A stretch of 64,000 nucleotides of DNA from positions 33,188,536-33,252,535 of the forward strand of contig NC_089593.1 in the NCBI RefSeq assembly GCF_019320115.1, written 5' to 3'. Below the pieces are notes generated by a model that saw nothing but the letters and a program-made list of their open reading frames with translations, had not been told where the DNA came from and made no database searches. Position 1 is the stretch's first letter. Each line of letters opens with the position of its first letter. Position numbers and translations under genes: made by a program. Source of the stretch: Miscanthus floridulus. Its lineage: Eukaryota; Streptophyta; Magnoliopsida; Poales; Poaceae. Below, piece by piece: positions 21,973 through 34,124 of the stretch.

Positions 21973-23738
21973 TATTTACACCGGAATTTGGTAGAAGGAT
22001 CTCAGAAGCTCAAGAGCTCCCAGGATCATGATAGCAGGGATCAGTTGCATGCAGATCAAAACTAGTTGATTCGGATGCAACGCTAGAATCGGCTTTCTTC
22101 AGATAGCGCCAGCAGATAACGACGAAGGCTATGATCGGCACTGAGATGAGACATGCTGGACTCTACAAAAAGGGAAAGATTAGAGTCCAAGTTATCTTAA
22201 ATTAGGAATGTTTTTATTATGCCAAAGATTGTATTAAGTCGTACTTGAGTAGGGTTTGTTTTAGGCCCCGGATATAAATACCAAACCCCGGCTATTGGAA
22301 CGGGAGAACCAATCAATCAAATACAAGTCAATTACTTTTTTCGGCTCCGGCCACCCCTTAGGAGTAGGAGTAGAGTAGATCTCGGTGAGTTCTTTGGCAA
22401 GTACGGCTGCATCGATCCGGTTGACCTCCACTGCTTGTTGTAAGTACCATCATGGATTATACCTCTGTTCGTATGGCTGCATCGATCCGGTCGACCCCCA
22501 CTGCGGCTCTGGTATAAGCTAGTTATCGACTCTTGCCTAATTCAAGTATGGCCTGTGTGATTCTGCCTCACACCCCACTACTTGAATTGGATCAAGGTCA
22601 AGTTATCGGCTCTATCTTAGAGTGGTAGTCTTTGTTAGATTCATTAAGTTACCGATATTGCTTATTGCTTTCATTGTTCATTTAATTACAACAATATCAC
22701 TCTGCCTAATTGAGATTGATCTGGATCGGCCTTACATCTTGTTTAACTCATCATTTTCTAATCTAGAACTGATCTAATCTACATCTTAAGCGATGAGTTA
22801 TGTTTTTATCGGCTGTTTTGCGTCCATCTTAATCGTGCATAGCGTGCGGTTAAGGCATGTTCGATCTTGAGTAGATCTATCAGTTAGCGAGAAGTGGGAT
22901 TCTACCTCTCACCCCACTGTTGGCACCGTGGAGTGGGGATCGTTGGTTGATAGACCCGTTCCTGAGAAGACATGACCTTAACTGTGCGCTATGCCTGAAT
23001 CGGCTGTTTAGCCGATATCGAATGCTTTCACGAACAGTTCACATCACGAGATCGTTGAAGTAGAGATAAGTTGAAAGATGTGTTAGCCCCATGATCTTGT
23101 TATTGTATTACGGCCTGCATGATTCTGCCTCATGCCCCACTGATATTAGTAATGAGTTAGGGTCGTTGAGTCTATTGTTGTTTCTACGGCCTGCATGATT
23201 CTACCTCATGCTCCACTGGTCATGGCGATAGATGAGATCTAACATGTTCATTAGATTTATATTTATTAAATGATTAAGTGATGTTGAATTGTTTCTTTAT
23301 ATAAAAAGGAGTTCGGTTACTCGTAATCATTGGCTCAATATGGACCGATCATCATTGATATCTTATTGCCATTGATTAATATTCATTTAAATGATGTTTA
23401 TCCCGAATGATAACCGATTCTCCTCACACGACCCCATGATCTCTAACTGACTTATTCTCATGAATATACTAGAATTGGCTATTTAGCCGATTTCCTTTTA
23501 TATCGGCTCTCACAGCCGTACATTCGGGACTGTCTGGCAACACCGGCAAGTTCTGCCCTTAACTACTGATGAACTTTCTCTCCTTGTCAATTGTAGGGTC
23601 AAATTGACTAGCATGCCTCGGGAGGATTGCGCAGGATCGACCACCCCTACGCTGAAGCTAGGCGGATCTGCTCCATCGAGCGGACCCTTCTGGCTTGCTG
23701 CGTGTGTCCCCGGCATGGGACGAAATGCTGTGTCGACA
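21973..23738 (+). repeat. Left LTR of the gypsy element
   Basis: It starts TATTTACACC (TG changed to TA) and ends TGTGTCGACA. It aligns with the right LTR over its whole length, with scattered substitutions. Relative to the right LTR it lacks about 26 bp near 22895 and has a small insertion near 23340. It contains the repeated phrase TGATTCTGCCTCA...CCCCACTG three to four times. Confidence 0.92.
22273..22280 (+). promoter_or_regulatory. TATA box of the left LTR
   Basis: TATAAATA in GGATATAAATACC, about 300 bp into the LTR, is the likely U3/R promoter driving the element. The right LTR has the same motif at 31373-31380. Confidence 0.6.
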
Positions 23739-23746
23739 CATGTTTC

Positions 23747-23764
23747 TGGCACGCCCGGTGGGAC
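23747..23764 (+). other. Primer-binding-site-like sequence
   Basis: TGGCACGCCCGGTGGGAC lies 8 bp after the LTR end, where a tRNA 3' end would prime minus-strand synthesis. I have not assigned the tRNA. Confidence 0.6.
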
Positions 23765-23776
23765 ACCACCGTCGTC

Positions 23777-26700
23777 ATGGCGGTTCACAACAACGATAGC
23801 ATCCTTATGGTACATTATGAAGACCTACCTGATGAAGATAAGGATACCATCAACAAAGCTACGAAAGAATTTCAGAAGAAGTGTTTGTTGTCCTACACCA
23901 AAACACGTGACAACATAATTATTCAGAAATTTCCACTACCAAGAGTTCTACTACATGGGCAGACAGATACGGTCGAAGCTGAAGGTAGGCGTTTCTTTAT
24001 GGAAGCCATAGACAAGTCTATTCGTGATGCCATATCAAGCCGCAATGAAGCTTTCGTTGACGCATTTCACAACACCATGAAAGAGACGATTCATGGAATT
24101 CCAGTCGGTCAGGTTGGATCGACTTGTTATAATATTCCAGATCCGTGGACCTAAGGGACTAATCAAGTTGGTACCAGTCATCAAGAAGCAGCACTAGCTG
24201 GTAATAGTGACGTCCAGACACTTTAAGGTTCATCTGAACAAACTCCGGGTACTGCTACAAATCAGATACAGTATAATCCTAGACCATCAGTACAGCATGT
24301 GCAGCAGCCGGCGGGGCAAAGTCAAAACCAGATGATCAATTTTGGCACATCAGGCCACATACCGTCGTCGGCTCAGAAGATAGCACCATCCATTCAGAGG
24401 ATCCGTAGAGATATAGATCCTTATGTCTATAATCAGAGACTTCAAGCAGCAAGCCAGCAAAGGACCCAACAGATTAAGATTCCACAAGGCTATCATTATG
24501 GCACGGATTATAACACCCTCCACTTGATACCAAATCTAGGATATCAAGGCACGCGGGATTTCAATCCACAGATGGGTCAGCAAGTACCGAGAAATCCAAA
24601 TCCGCAAGCTGACGAGTTGCTGCTCAAGGTGACCGAGATGATGAAGAATTAGTTAGGTCTGAAGCCAAAAGGAATGACTTTTTCATACAAACACCCATAT
24701 CTGGAATGGTATGATTTGGTCGCTCTTCCTACAAATTACAGGCTCCCAGATTTTGCCAAGTTCACTAGTCAAGACGGTACAAGCACAATAGAACATGTCA
24801 GTCGGTATCTTACACAATTGGGCGAAGTGTCAGTTGAGGATGCCCATCGAGTTTGTTTCTTCTCCTTGTCCCTATCAGGGCCGGCCTTCACTTGGTTCTT
24901 GTCATTACCAGTCAACTCCATTGCCAATTGGGCCGACCTAGAGAAGAAGTTTCATACATATTTTTACACTGGGACTAGAGAGAAGAAAATAACCGATTTG
25001 ACAACCATGAGACAGAGGACTAATGAATCAGGCACTGAATTTCTTTAGAGATTCTGAGAGACTAAGAATCTGTGTTTCTCGTTGAGCTTGGCTGATGATC
25101 AACTAGCTGCTTTAGCCGTCCAAGGAATGCTGCCGATGTGGAAAGAGAAACTGCTAGGACAGGAATTTGACAACTTGGGTTAATTGGCTCAACGAGTGGC
25201 AGCACTTAATAGCCAATTCCAAAGCATACGCAGAGATACCCGATTCCAGAAGAGTACCTCAGTGGCCAAAGCTTACGATCCATATTCAGTCGATGACAGC
25301 TATGAAGATGAAGAAGAAGAGGTTGCTGTAGCTGAATGGAATTGGGGCAAGAAGATAGTGATGGTGCCAAATCCTTGGGGAAGAGGAGTTGATGAGAGTT
25401 ATGACTTTGATGTTACCAAATCGGACAAGCTCTTCGATTTCTTGCTTGAGAAGGGGCAGATCAAGTTGCCCGATGGTCATGTCATGTTGCCCCTTGATCA
25501 GTTGAAGAACAAGAAGTTCTACAAATTCTATAACGCTACTTCTCATTCCACTAATGAATGCAGAATCTTCAGGCAGCATATACAGAGAGCTATTTAGCAA
25601 GGGAGGCTCAAATTCGATACACCTTAGAAGATGAAAGTCGATGATAATCCTTTCCTAGGAGATTAGAACATGGTTGATGCTGGGCTGTTCAAAGGAAAAA
25701 CCAAGGTCCTAACATCGACCAAATCGAGAGAAGCTGGGACAGTCGATCCTGAAATGCAAATATCGGCTGATGAGTACAGAGAGATTAGAAGACGTTGTGC
25801 CGAACAAAAGAGCCGATACGAGCAGAGGAAAACGTCGAAAGTAGAGACGTCAAAGCCACGGGTCACATCCCGGATTCTATTGAATAAATGGCAGCGGCAG
25901 AAGGAAAAAGATTATCAACGTTGGTTAAAATATCAAGCATACCAGCATCAATTAGAAGAAGAGAGGTATGAAAGGGAACAAGCTGAATTACAATGGAATT
26001 GTCCCTTCTTTAGGCATTGCTGGAATGAAGGTTTGAAGTTGCCTACCAGACACGACTGTCCAGAATGTAGCAATCAATATCGGGAGTATAGGCAATCTCG
26101 AACCAACCGCCGGTCTATCCATGCTCAAGATGCATGTCATCATAACAATATGGATCGGCGCTTAAAAAATGAAAGTGTTCATGATCGGTTGGGAAAAAGA
26201 GTCATTGGACAGGACTGGGCTGATCATGAAGAGGAAGGCACTGAAAGAAGATACACGTGGTAGGAAGGCCAATGGTGCCCAGGAGATTTGACGAGAAGAC
26301 AAAAGAGGAGGGTGCAGCGCCTAAGGAACAGAGAGATGGAACAGGCTGAGGCACCCGGTAAAACTCAAGTATGGCGTACCAAGCAGATAGCTGATAAGAG
26401 GCAACCATCGGCTAATATCCAAATGGTTTTTCTGTTACCATCAGAATTCAGAGCTCCGGTAGATCAGGAAGTTTATTCTGACTTCGATGAGTCAGAGTAT
26501 GAAGAGATGGTTGCCAAGTTAACAGTTGTGCAGCAAGCAATATTTGATAAGCCAGTCAAGCATCGGCACTTAAAGGCTTTATATATGAAAGGTTTTGTCG
26601 ATGGGAAGCCGATGAACAAGATGTTGGTGGACGGAGGTGCTTCTGTCAATCTTATGCCATACACCACTTTTCGTAAGCTTGGCAAGGGACCAGGAGATTT

Positions 26701-27100
26701 GCTTGAGACCGACATGATGCTTAGAGACTTTAGAGGAAATACATCCAAGACCCAGGGGGCAATAAACGTCGAACTGATAATCAGGAGTAAAACTTTGCTC
26801 ACCACGTTCTTTGTCATTGATGGGAAATGATCATACAGTTTACTCCTCGGTCGTGACTGGATTCATGCGAATTGCTGCATATCGTCGACCATGCATCATT
26901 GTTTGATTCAATGGCATGGAGATGATGTCGAACTGGTTCGTGCTGATGAGTCCGTAAGCATCGCAATAGTCGATCTAGTCTTTTGGGAACTAGGAGATTT
27001 TGAGTGTTTTTCTGGCAAGTCATGGGAAGGAGGCTTCATTAAGATCAGCAATGAAAGCCAACAGCCAATGCAAGTGATCAGCTCTGAGAGTTTATTTTAG
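23777..27100 (+). pseudogene. gag-protease reading frame of the gypsy element, broken only by stops
   Basis: One frame runs from about 23777 to 27098. It contains an N-terminal region with EDLPDEDKDTINKATKEFQ, a linker, the retrotransposon gag (capsid) domain from 24674 (YLTQLGEVSVEDAHRV, FSLSLSGPAFTWF, NWADLEKKFHTYF), a basic/acidic C-terminal part, and an aspartic-protease-like domain (MLVDGGASVNLMP near 26625, then LLLGRDWIHANCC near 26840). The Asp-Gly-Gly-Ala motif fits a retropepsin active site. It is interrupted at 24152, 24224, 24650, 25046, 25055, 25181, 25595, 25625, 25664, 26261 and 26828. No frameshift is needed to follow the frame across 3.3 kb. All but one of these stops can come from CAG, CAA or CGA by a C-to-T change. 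Confidence 0.9.
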
Positions 27101-27540
27101 TAAAAAAGGTTATGGCTTCATATCGGCCATTGGAATAAAGGAAAACAAGTATTAGTCATAAGGTTTAGGCCAATGTATGAATGCTAGATAAGGTGGCGAA
27201 TTCGGAGTTAATGGATTTGAAGAAGTTATGTTTCACTTAACAGGATGTTCAACCTAGGTTGATTGCTCGTTCGACTTTTGATGTGAAAGTTTCTATGGTA
27301 CGTTATCCTGACACCCGGGCAACATTCGATAGCTGATTCATTCTCGGCTCTAATAGCCGATACCAGGAGGGTATCGCCTATAGTGCAAAAAGTAAACATC
27401 TTCAAAGACAGTAATGGCCGATATGATATGTATCGCCTATAAAGCAAAAAACAAAAAGAGCAAGAAACATTCACAGTAGTACACGAAGGCATTGCATTGA
27501 AACACAATCATAAAAGAACTGGAGTCTTCATTCATTGATT
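27101..27540 (+). other. Noncoding spacer after protease
   Basis: This is where reverse transcriptase should begin, but no RT motif is found. A block near 27343 (CTCTAATAGCCGATACCAG...GGGTATCGCC) recurs near 29117, marking the start of a duplicated module. Confidence 0.6.
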
Positions 27541-27555
27541 TATCCTAAATACAAA

Positions 27556-28402
27556 CTAATCAAAGACCTTGTTCACCACATCCTGAGCGGATGTGATGTC
27601 TACTACGGCCTCCGCTGCCACGGTGAATTCTTCAAGCAGGTCCTCGTGCTCCTCAGGGCCATCGCCCATTGGGAAACTTGTTTCCATGGCGTGAAGCTCG
27701 TACCTAGTTCGGACTTGTGCCACGGTCAGCGCCACCACCGCACCATGACGAACACCATGGAGGGCGATCTCCCGAACGTGGACCGGGACGTCTTGGAGAC
27801 GAACATCAATGGAGGAACCTCGGGCATTGACAGCATCTACGGCCACGTTCACCGCCAGTTGGAAAGATTCCAACTATGATGTCAGGGCTGACAATCACGA
27901 GAATAAGAAGACGGTCACGATGAAGATAATGGAAGTCAGAGTAAAAAGCCTTCATGGGATTCATCTTACCCACCACCATGGCGTCGAATTCGGCTAGCCA
28001 CGCTCGAACGGCGCTGGCCTCCTCCTCAGCTGCATGAAGGGCGGCCTAGGAAACCCCGAGGCGAACCTCCAGTTGGCCGTTCTCCCAAGTTGCCTCGGAG
28101 TAACGGTTTTGAGCCATCCTCCACTCATGAAGATAGCGCCAGGCGTCGTCACCGTTATAGGAATCGGAAGAATCCGACGATGAGGCCGGCACAGAAGCTA
28201 CGGCGTCAGAGGGCCCGCTGGCCCTGGGAAGAGGACGAAGACTGTCATTCACAACAAACCTATAGGTGGATCAGAACTGTTCATCATCATGAACAAGAAA
28301 TGTCAATCTCGCCTCATGCGCCGGAGGCACTGATTCATCGGCATATTCTCTTCTGGGATTTCCTCCGCCGCACGTTTGCCTTGGCGGTCTTCGCCGACCA
28401 TG
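27556..28402 (-). CDS. Antisense accessory ORF, module 1 of the gypsy element
   Basis: Minus-strand gene-like unit opposite to gag. The first piece (about 28402-28300) starts MVGEDRQGKRAAEEIPEENM. A second (28252-28046) is Ser-rich and then DAWRYLHEWRMAQNRYSEAT. The last (27873-27556) reads VDAVNARGSSIDVRLQDV, REIALHGVRHGAVVALTVAQ and ends VVNKVFD. The last piece is helical in character and clearly homologous to the one at 29289-29639. I recognise it as a type of antisense ORF seen in grass Tat-like elements, with no assigned function. The splice model is approximate, and whether it is expressed cannot be told from the sequence. Confidence 0.6.
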
Positions 28403-28609
28403 AAAAGTGATTGGATCTACGAAAGGGAGAAAGAGAACCGCTACAGAGTTTCGACAGGTGGAGAAGAGCGGAGAAACAGTTGCGAGTGAAGATGTATTCA
28501 AGGCTGAAACCACCAACCGGTATTTGAAGATCTGAAGCGAAGGGACAGGCGCCTCGGGACATGTAAAAGGCAACAACAATTAATGGAAGGTGAAGCGCCA
28601 CTTCACTAA

Positions 28610-29110
28610 TGCCAATGAAAATACAGCACTGAGCAACTAAAAGGCAGGAAATCGAAGGGTTCTCTAAATAAAAGCCGTGTTTTCAGACTTGGTTTAAACC
28701 AAGGGCCTGGATCGGTTATATTAAATCGGCTCTTTAGCCGAAGAAGTAAGCATGAGTAGACAACGGAGAATATGACCGGTTCTACATAAGATCCGCGATG
28801 ACATGTAGATCTCGAGCCTAGGGCACCATGGGTCACTCTCGGTATTTCTAGTCAAATGACATCAGCTCCCACAGGCTATTGACTTCTCCAGCTGATCTAG
28901 AAATGCTCTCAAAGTCACACTTATGACGACCAAAAAGCGAGACAGCCGGTATGGTCGCCTAATCAGGGGAAACCTTATCGGCTCAGGCATTGCGCGCTTG
29001 GTACATTTTGGAGACGCTGGAAGGAGGAGAAGGATTCAGCAGATCAATAGGGAATATTTGAAGGAATATTACCTTAATGTTTGGATTAATACTCAATGAC
29101 CAATTCGCTC
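28610..29110. other. Spacer between the two antisense modules
   Basis: No supported ORF. Likely promoter or UTR sequence of module 1, read on the minus strand. Confidence 0.4.
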
Positions 29111-29288
29111 GACTGACAGCTCTAATGGCCGATACCAGAAGGGTATCGCTGCTGGTGCGAAAATAGACTCATAAGAGTAAAAGCCGGTACAATGCATATC
29201 ATCCGTGGGGGAAAAGCAAGCATAAACAAAAGTAATGCACATGGTGTCGAGACAGGAAAATTATCTGCTAAATATCGCCTATTACAAA

Positions 29289-30058
29289 CTACGGGCCGAG
29301 GAAAACCTTGTCTACTATGTCATCGGCCAAGGTATTGAAAGCTATAGAATTGGCGGCACTCATGAAATCCTCAACCAAGCGCTCCTGCTCCCCAGGGTAT
29401 GCTGCGTCTGGAAAACCATGGGGAAGAAGCTGAAGATTTTGGCCCGAACAGGCTTGGGCAGCAGCCAATGCCATGGCAGCGCCATGATGAACGCCATGGA
29501 GAGCAACCTCCCTGACATGATTCGGGATGTCATGCAAACGAACCACCGGAACGGCGCCCCTGGCATTGACAAATCCCGCCGCATGATCCACAGCTGATCG
29601 AAGGCTCTCTAGTTGGGTAGATAGATCTAAAAGATTCAAAGGGGAGGTGATCAGAGTCTCGGAGACAAAATTGAAAAGAAGCAGAGGTTACGACAAGTAT
29701 CTCACCCGCAATTCTGGCCTTGGCCTTGGCCAACCTATGCTCCACCGAATCGACCGCTGGAGGTGATCGACATCAAACCATGGCCAGGGCTGACTCTGCG
29801 AGGGATAAACACTCAGCGAGACTCTGGCCATGTCGATCAATGGAGGCAAGTAGATCATCATTATCAATCCGCCTCATCTGATGGCAAGGGGGCTAGCGGC
29901 AAGCCATCAATGAGGAAGGCCCTGAAGGCCAAACGGAGTCGGCCCTATTCGCCGAGGCAGCAGAGGCATCACGGGATATACCCTCCTGACGACGAAGGCG
30001 CTGACACGATGATGCAGACCCGATGAAGACCTTCTCAGGAAACCTCTTGCTGTTCTCC
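29289..30058 (-). CDS. Antisense accessory ORF, module 2 (paralogue of module 1)
   Basis: Minus-strand unit starting MENSKRFPEKVFIGSASS near 30058, with a middle piece VEHRLAKAKARIAG before a GTGAGATAC donor (about 29750-29703) and a last piece 29639-29289. The last piece reads VNARGAVPVVRLHDIPNHV, REVALHGVHHGAAMALAAAQ and ends DDIVDKVF. It aligns end to end with the 27873-27556 piece (VNARG, HVRE, ALHGV.HGA, ALT/AAAQ, VDKVF). The N-terminal parts have diverged more. Retention of a long open last exon, while the sense gag frame is riddled with stops, is notable. Confidence 0.6.
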
Positions 30059-30249
30059 ATGATCTCTGACCTACGGAAAAACAGGAACTATGCTAAAGGT
30101 GCAGAAGGTTTGAGGCAAAGTGAGTTATCCTTAGATCAACTACCGAGGCCCGTTTATATAGCCCAGGAAGGCGAGAAGATAGATTTCTCCAGGGGTGTGA
30201 GGTTGAATCAGAAACGGAAGCGGAATGGCACTCCAGGAATTTAGGGGAC

Positions 30250-31060
30250 GGATAACGGAAGGGTAACAAATTTGAACTTATCGTTTCCCCAAATTACGAA
30301 GCATCGTGAGATACAAAGAATCTACATTGACTAGAAATCTACCCACCAAGGCTTCTTTGGATTGAAGAGAGTCCGAATCACCATAAGGCTGAGGGTCATC
30401 GTGAACCAAGTCACGTTGGCCCATTGATAAGATTGTGCAAGAGAAAAGGAAGAGCCGCCTGCCTAACAGATACCCAGCTAATTCCTCGGTAACTGGGAGA
30501 CCGCTGAAAAGAAGCTTGTGGCTTTCCCGATAGGCATTTGATGGAATAAACAAGGGGAAGGTGTCCACATATTCTAGCCTTCACAAGACACTGAAACGAC
30601 TTTGTGAGCATGGAGAGAAGACTCAGGTGATATCACAAGAATTCTTCTGACCGTGATGGCTGGTCTTCTTGCTCAACGAAGCGCTAGAATAAGTGACACA
30701 ATCACCCCATGCACAAGAATTCTTCTAACCGCTCGAGATTGTCATGACAAAAGGATAGACCATGGAGGATCCAGTGGGATTGGGGACACCCAAGGAGGTA
30801 GATAAAAGCGAAGCATGGCTGAATTGTTGAGTTTGCTCTCACCAGGGTCGGATAGCCATTTTTATAGCCGGCTTGGAAGGATGAATCCAAAACGCCCGTG
30901 AAGCAATAATGCTCTGAAAAAGTTTTGAAACATGGGCTCATGGGTTGATATGGACGTCGACAAATAGTAGACCCCAGATCAAGATTCCTTACCCATGACT
31001 ATGGGCCTATCGGGAGCACGAACATGGTAATTTTGGAACAAAATTTCTTTTGTCCCAAAA
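30250..31060. other. Region upstream of module 2, noncoding
   Basis: No gene is supported. It probably holds the promoter of the antisense ORF, and ends in the polypurine tract of the sense element. Confidence 0.4.
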
Positions 31061-31070
31061 TTGGGGGATG
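31061..31070 (+). other. Polypurine tract
   Basis: TTGGGGGATG immediately before TGTTTAGACC of the right LTR. It is the expected plus-strand primer site and fixes the element's orientation. The same motif, reversed, precedes the LTR ending at 58142. Confidence 0.8.
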
Positions 31071-32863
31071 TGTTTAGACCGAAATTTGGTAGAAGGATCT
31101 CAGAAGCTCGAGAGCTCCCAAGATCATGACAGTAGGGGGATCAGTTGCGTGCAGATTGAAACCAGCTGATTCGGATGCAACGCTAGAATCGACTTTCTTC
31201 AGATAGCGCCAGCAGATAACGACGGAGGCTATGATCGGCACTGAGACGAGACATGCTGGACTCTACAAAAAGGGAAAGATTAGAGTCCAAGTTATCTTAA
31301 ATTAGGAATGTTTTTATTATGCCAAAGATTGTATTAAGTCGTACTTGAGTATGGTTCATTTTAGGCCCCGGGTATAAATACCAAACCCCGGCTATTGTAA
31401 AGGGAGAACCAATCAATCAAATACAAGTTAATTACTTTTTTCGGCTCCGGCCACCCCTTAGGAGTAGGAGTAGAGTAGATCTCGGCGAGTTCTTCGGCAA
31501 GTACGGCTGCATCGATCCGGTCGACTTCCACTGCTTGTTGTAAGTACCGTCATGGTTTATACCTCTGTTCGTATGGCTGCATCGATCCGGTCGACCCCCA
31601 CTGTGGCTCTGGTATAAGCTAGTTATCGACTCTTGCCTAATTCAAGTATGGCCTGTGTGATTCTGCCTCACACCCCACTGCTTTAATTGGATCAAGGTCA
31701 AGTTATCGGCTCTATCTTAGAGTGGCAGTCTTTGGTAGATTCATTAAGTTACCGATATTGCTTATTGCTTTCATTGTTCATCTAATTACAACAATATCAC
31801 TCTGCCCGATTGAGATTGATCTGGATCGGCCTTACATCTTGTTTAACTCATCATTTGCTAATCTAGAACTGATCTAATCTACATCTTACGCGATGAGTTA
31901 TATTTTTATCGGCTGTTTTACGTCAATCTTAATCATGCATAGCGTGCGGTTAAGGCATGTTCGATCTTGAGTAGATCTATCGGTTAGCGAGAACCGTTTC
32001 ATGGCCTGTCATCACGGCCTGTGGGATTCTGCCTCTCACCCCACTGTTGGCACCGTGGAGTGGGGATCGTTGGTTGATAGACCCGTTCCTGAGAAGGCAT
32101 GACCTTAACTGTGCGCTATGCCTGAATCGGCTGTTTAGCTGATATCGAATGCTTTCACGAACAGTTCACATCACGAGATCGTTGAAGTAGAGATAAGTTG
32201 AAAGATGTGTTAGCCCCATGATCTTGTTATTGTATTACGGTCTGCATGATTCTGCCTCATGCCCCACTGATATTAGTAATGAGTTAGGGTCGTTGAGTCT
32301 ATTGTTGTTTCTACGGCCTGCATGATTCTGCCTCATGCCCCACTGGTCATGGCGATAGATGAGATCTAACATGTTCATTAGATTTATCTTTATTAAATGA
32401 TTAAGGGATGTTGAATTATTTCTTTATATAAAAAGGAGTTTGGTTGCTCGTAATCATTGGCTCAACCGATCATCATTGATATCTTATTGCCATTGATTAA
32501 TATTCATTTAAATGATGTTTATCCTGAATGATAACCGATTCTACTCACACGACCCCATGAGCTCTAACTGACTTACTTATTCTCATGAATATACTGGAAT
32601 CGGCTATTTAGCCGATTTCCTTTCATATCGGCTCTCACAGCCGTACATTCGGGACTGTCTGGCAACACCGGCAAGTTCTGCTCTTAACTACTGATGAACT
32701 TTCTCTCCTTGTCAATTGCAGGGTCAAATTGACTGGCACGCCTCGGGAGGATTGCGCAGGATCGACCACCCCTGCGCTGAAGCTAGGCGGATCTGCTCCA
32801 TCGAGCGGACCCTTCCGGCTTGCTGCGTGTGTCCCCGGCATGGGATGAAATTCTGTGTCGATA
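31071..32863 (+). repeat. Right LTR of the gypsy element
   Basis: It starts TGTTTAGACC and ends TGTGTCGATA, where the terminal CA has become TA. It is 1793 bp long, with a TATAAATA box at 31373-31380. It is followed at once by the GTAGC duplication and then Helitron coding sequence. Confidence 0.92.
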
Positions 32864-32868
32864 GTAGC

Positions 32869-33290
32869 CAATTCAGGGGTCTGGACTTCTGGATTATGAA
32901 CTACAGAAGGCACGATGTCAATAGGGGTGCCCCTCAATTTGGGTATTTCCATACCGTGTGAAGGCACTTCAGGCGATTGAGGTGAAGAAGGGAAAATAAG
33001 CTGAGGGTTAAAGTGAGGGCTCTCCATGGCGATTGAGTCTGGATGCAGATTGTTGGCTCGGCGTTCTCTCACCATCGTATTATATTTTTTGTTGATCTCT
33101 TTTCGTTTCAAGTTCTCTTGTGGAGTCATTTGCAGTTTCCTTGCAGTATTTTTTTGCCGCATACAACTCATGCCGCCTCTTGTTTATTTGCGCCTTTTGT
33201 TCAGGAGACATTGCAACCCTTCGTGCTCTATCTAGCTCACGCTTACGCTCTTTTGGACATGTGACAAAATTGTCGATGGAAGGGGATGCA
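32869..33290 (-). pseudogene. Helitron N-terminal exon with basic module, copy 3
   Basis: On the minus strand the module reads CPKERKRELDRARRVAMSPE, then QINKRRHELYAA (about 33260-33165). A one-base slip in an A run then leads into KNTARKLQMTPQENLKRKE. It continues to HNPEVQTPELAT at the gypsy insertion site. The Arg/Lys-rich module is homologous to those at 33.8 and 34.6 kb. Such modules are common at the N-terminus of plant Helitron proteins; a DNA-binding role is only a guess. Confidence 0.7.
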
Positions 33291-33601
33291 TTTACATCAC
33301 CTATATATTAATAAAAAAATGTTCGGTCTCAATGTTTAATCGATGAAGAACACACAATAATTAAAATTGTATGATAATGAATTTACACAACAGTGTCAGC
33401 TACGATGGTGTTCAAACTCTTTTTGTAATTAAAAACAAAGCCACCATTCTATAAAGGCATATCCGTTTCTTGAAAAGTATCGATATCCGTCTTAGTTAAA
33501 CTATCGTCAATATCATCAGGTGCTCCAATGGTTAAAGGGACAGCACCGTCTAAAAATTTATTCATATAATAAGTATCCTACAACACCACGATAAGATATT
33601 G

Positions 33602-33841
33602 CTATGGAGAAATCAATATTATTTGCACACCTGTTGGCTGGGCAGTCTCCTTTGGAGTCATTTGTAGCATCATTCCTGTATTTTTTGGTGTATTTTTTGT
33701 TGCATACAATTCACGTCGTCTCTTATTCTGTAGCGCCCTTTGTTCAGTAGACATTGCAGCGTATCGTGCTCTGTCACGATCACGCTTACGCTCATTTAGA
33801 CACATGACAAGCCGGTTGATGGGACTGGGTGCACATCCCAA
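33602..33841 (-). pseudogene. Helitron N-terminal exon with basic module, copy 2
   Basis: Minus strand: MCLNERKRDRDRARYAAMST, EQRALQNKRRRELYATK, then MLQMTPKETAQPTG before a GTGTGC donor. It is the best-preserved of the three basic modules and keeps the same MTP(K/Q)E tail as copy 3. Confidence 0.75.
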
Positions 33842-34124
33842 ACCTATATATCATGGAATGACACTTTAATCAACGCACATTAGGATGGTGTCTGAGCACA
33901 ATCAGAATAAACAAACACAGGCACGATTCACCAGAATTCCAAGCAATGGATACAAAAGTGTACCCGTTTCAATGTCATCCACGTAACCAGTCCCACCAAT
34001 GTTGCTTAAAGGTACCAGACCGTCTACAAATATAACCATACAATACAAATTAAACCATTCCATAAGCAAACTATGTCACTTACAGTTGCCACACCAATAA
34101 ATACTTTTATTCTGCTAATAAGTA

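Larger units (their letters stand above)
21973..32863 (+). mobile_element. Ty3/gypsy LTR retrotransposon (Tat-like), inserted in the Helitron gene
   Basis: It is bounded by two LTRs (21973-23738 and 31071-32863) and a perfect 5-bp TSD, GTAGC, at 21968-21972 and 32864-32868. After the left LTR comes a PBS-like TGGCACGCCCGGTGGGAC (23747-23764). Before the right LTR comes the purine tract TTGGGGGATG (31061-31070). It encodes a gag-protease reading frame. No reverse transcriptase, RNase H or integrase motif is visible in 27.1-31.07 kb, which is filled by two antisense ORF modules. It is therefore non-autonomous or deleted. The size is 10.9 kb. Confidence 0.93.

Noticed and set aside
27226..28601. 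Short sense and antisense ORFs other than the module ORFs
   Set aside because: They are shadow frames of the antisense accessory ORF or run across its introns, with no consistent protein content.
27101..31060. Hidden reverse transcriptase or integrase
   Set aside because: I looked for YxDD-like, RNase H and HHCC/DDE motif contexts in all frames here and found none. The space is taken up by the antisense modules.
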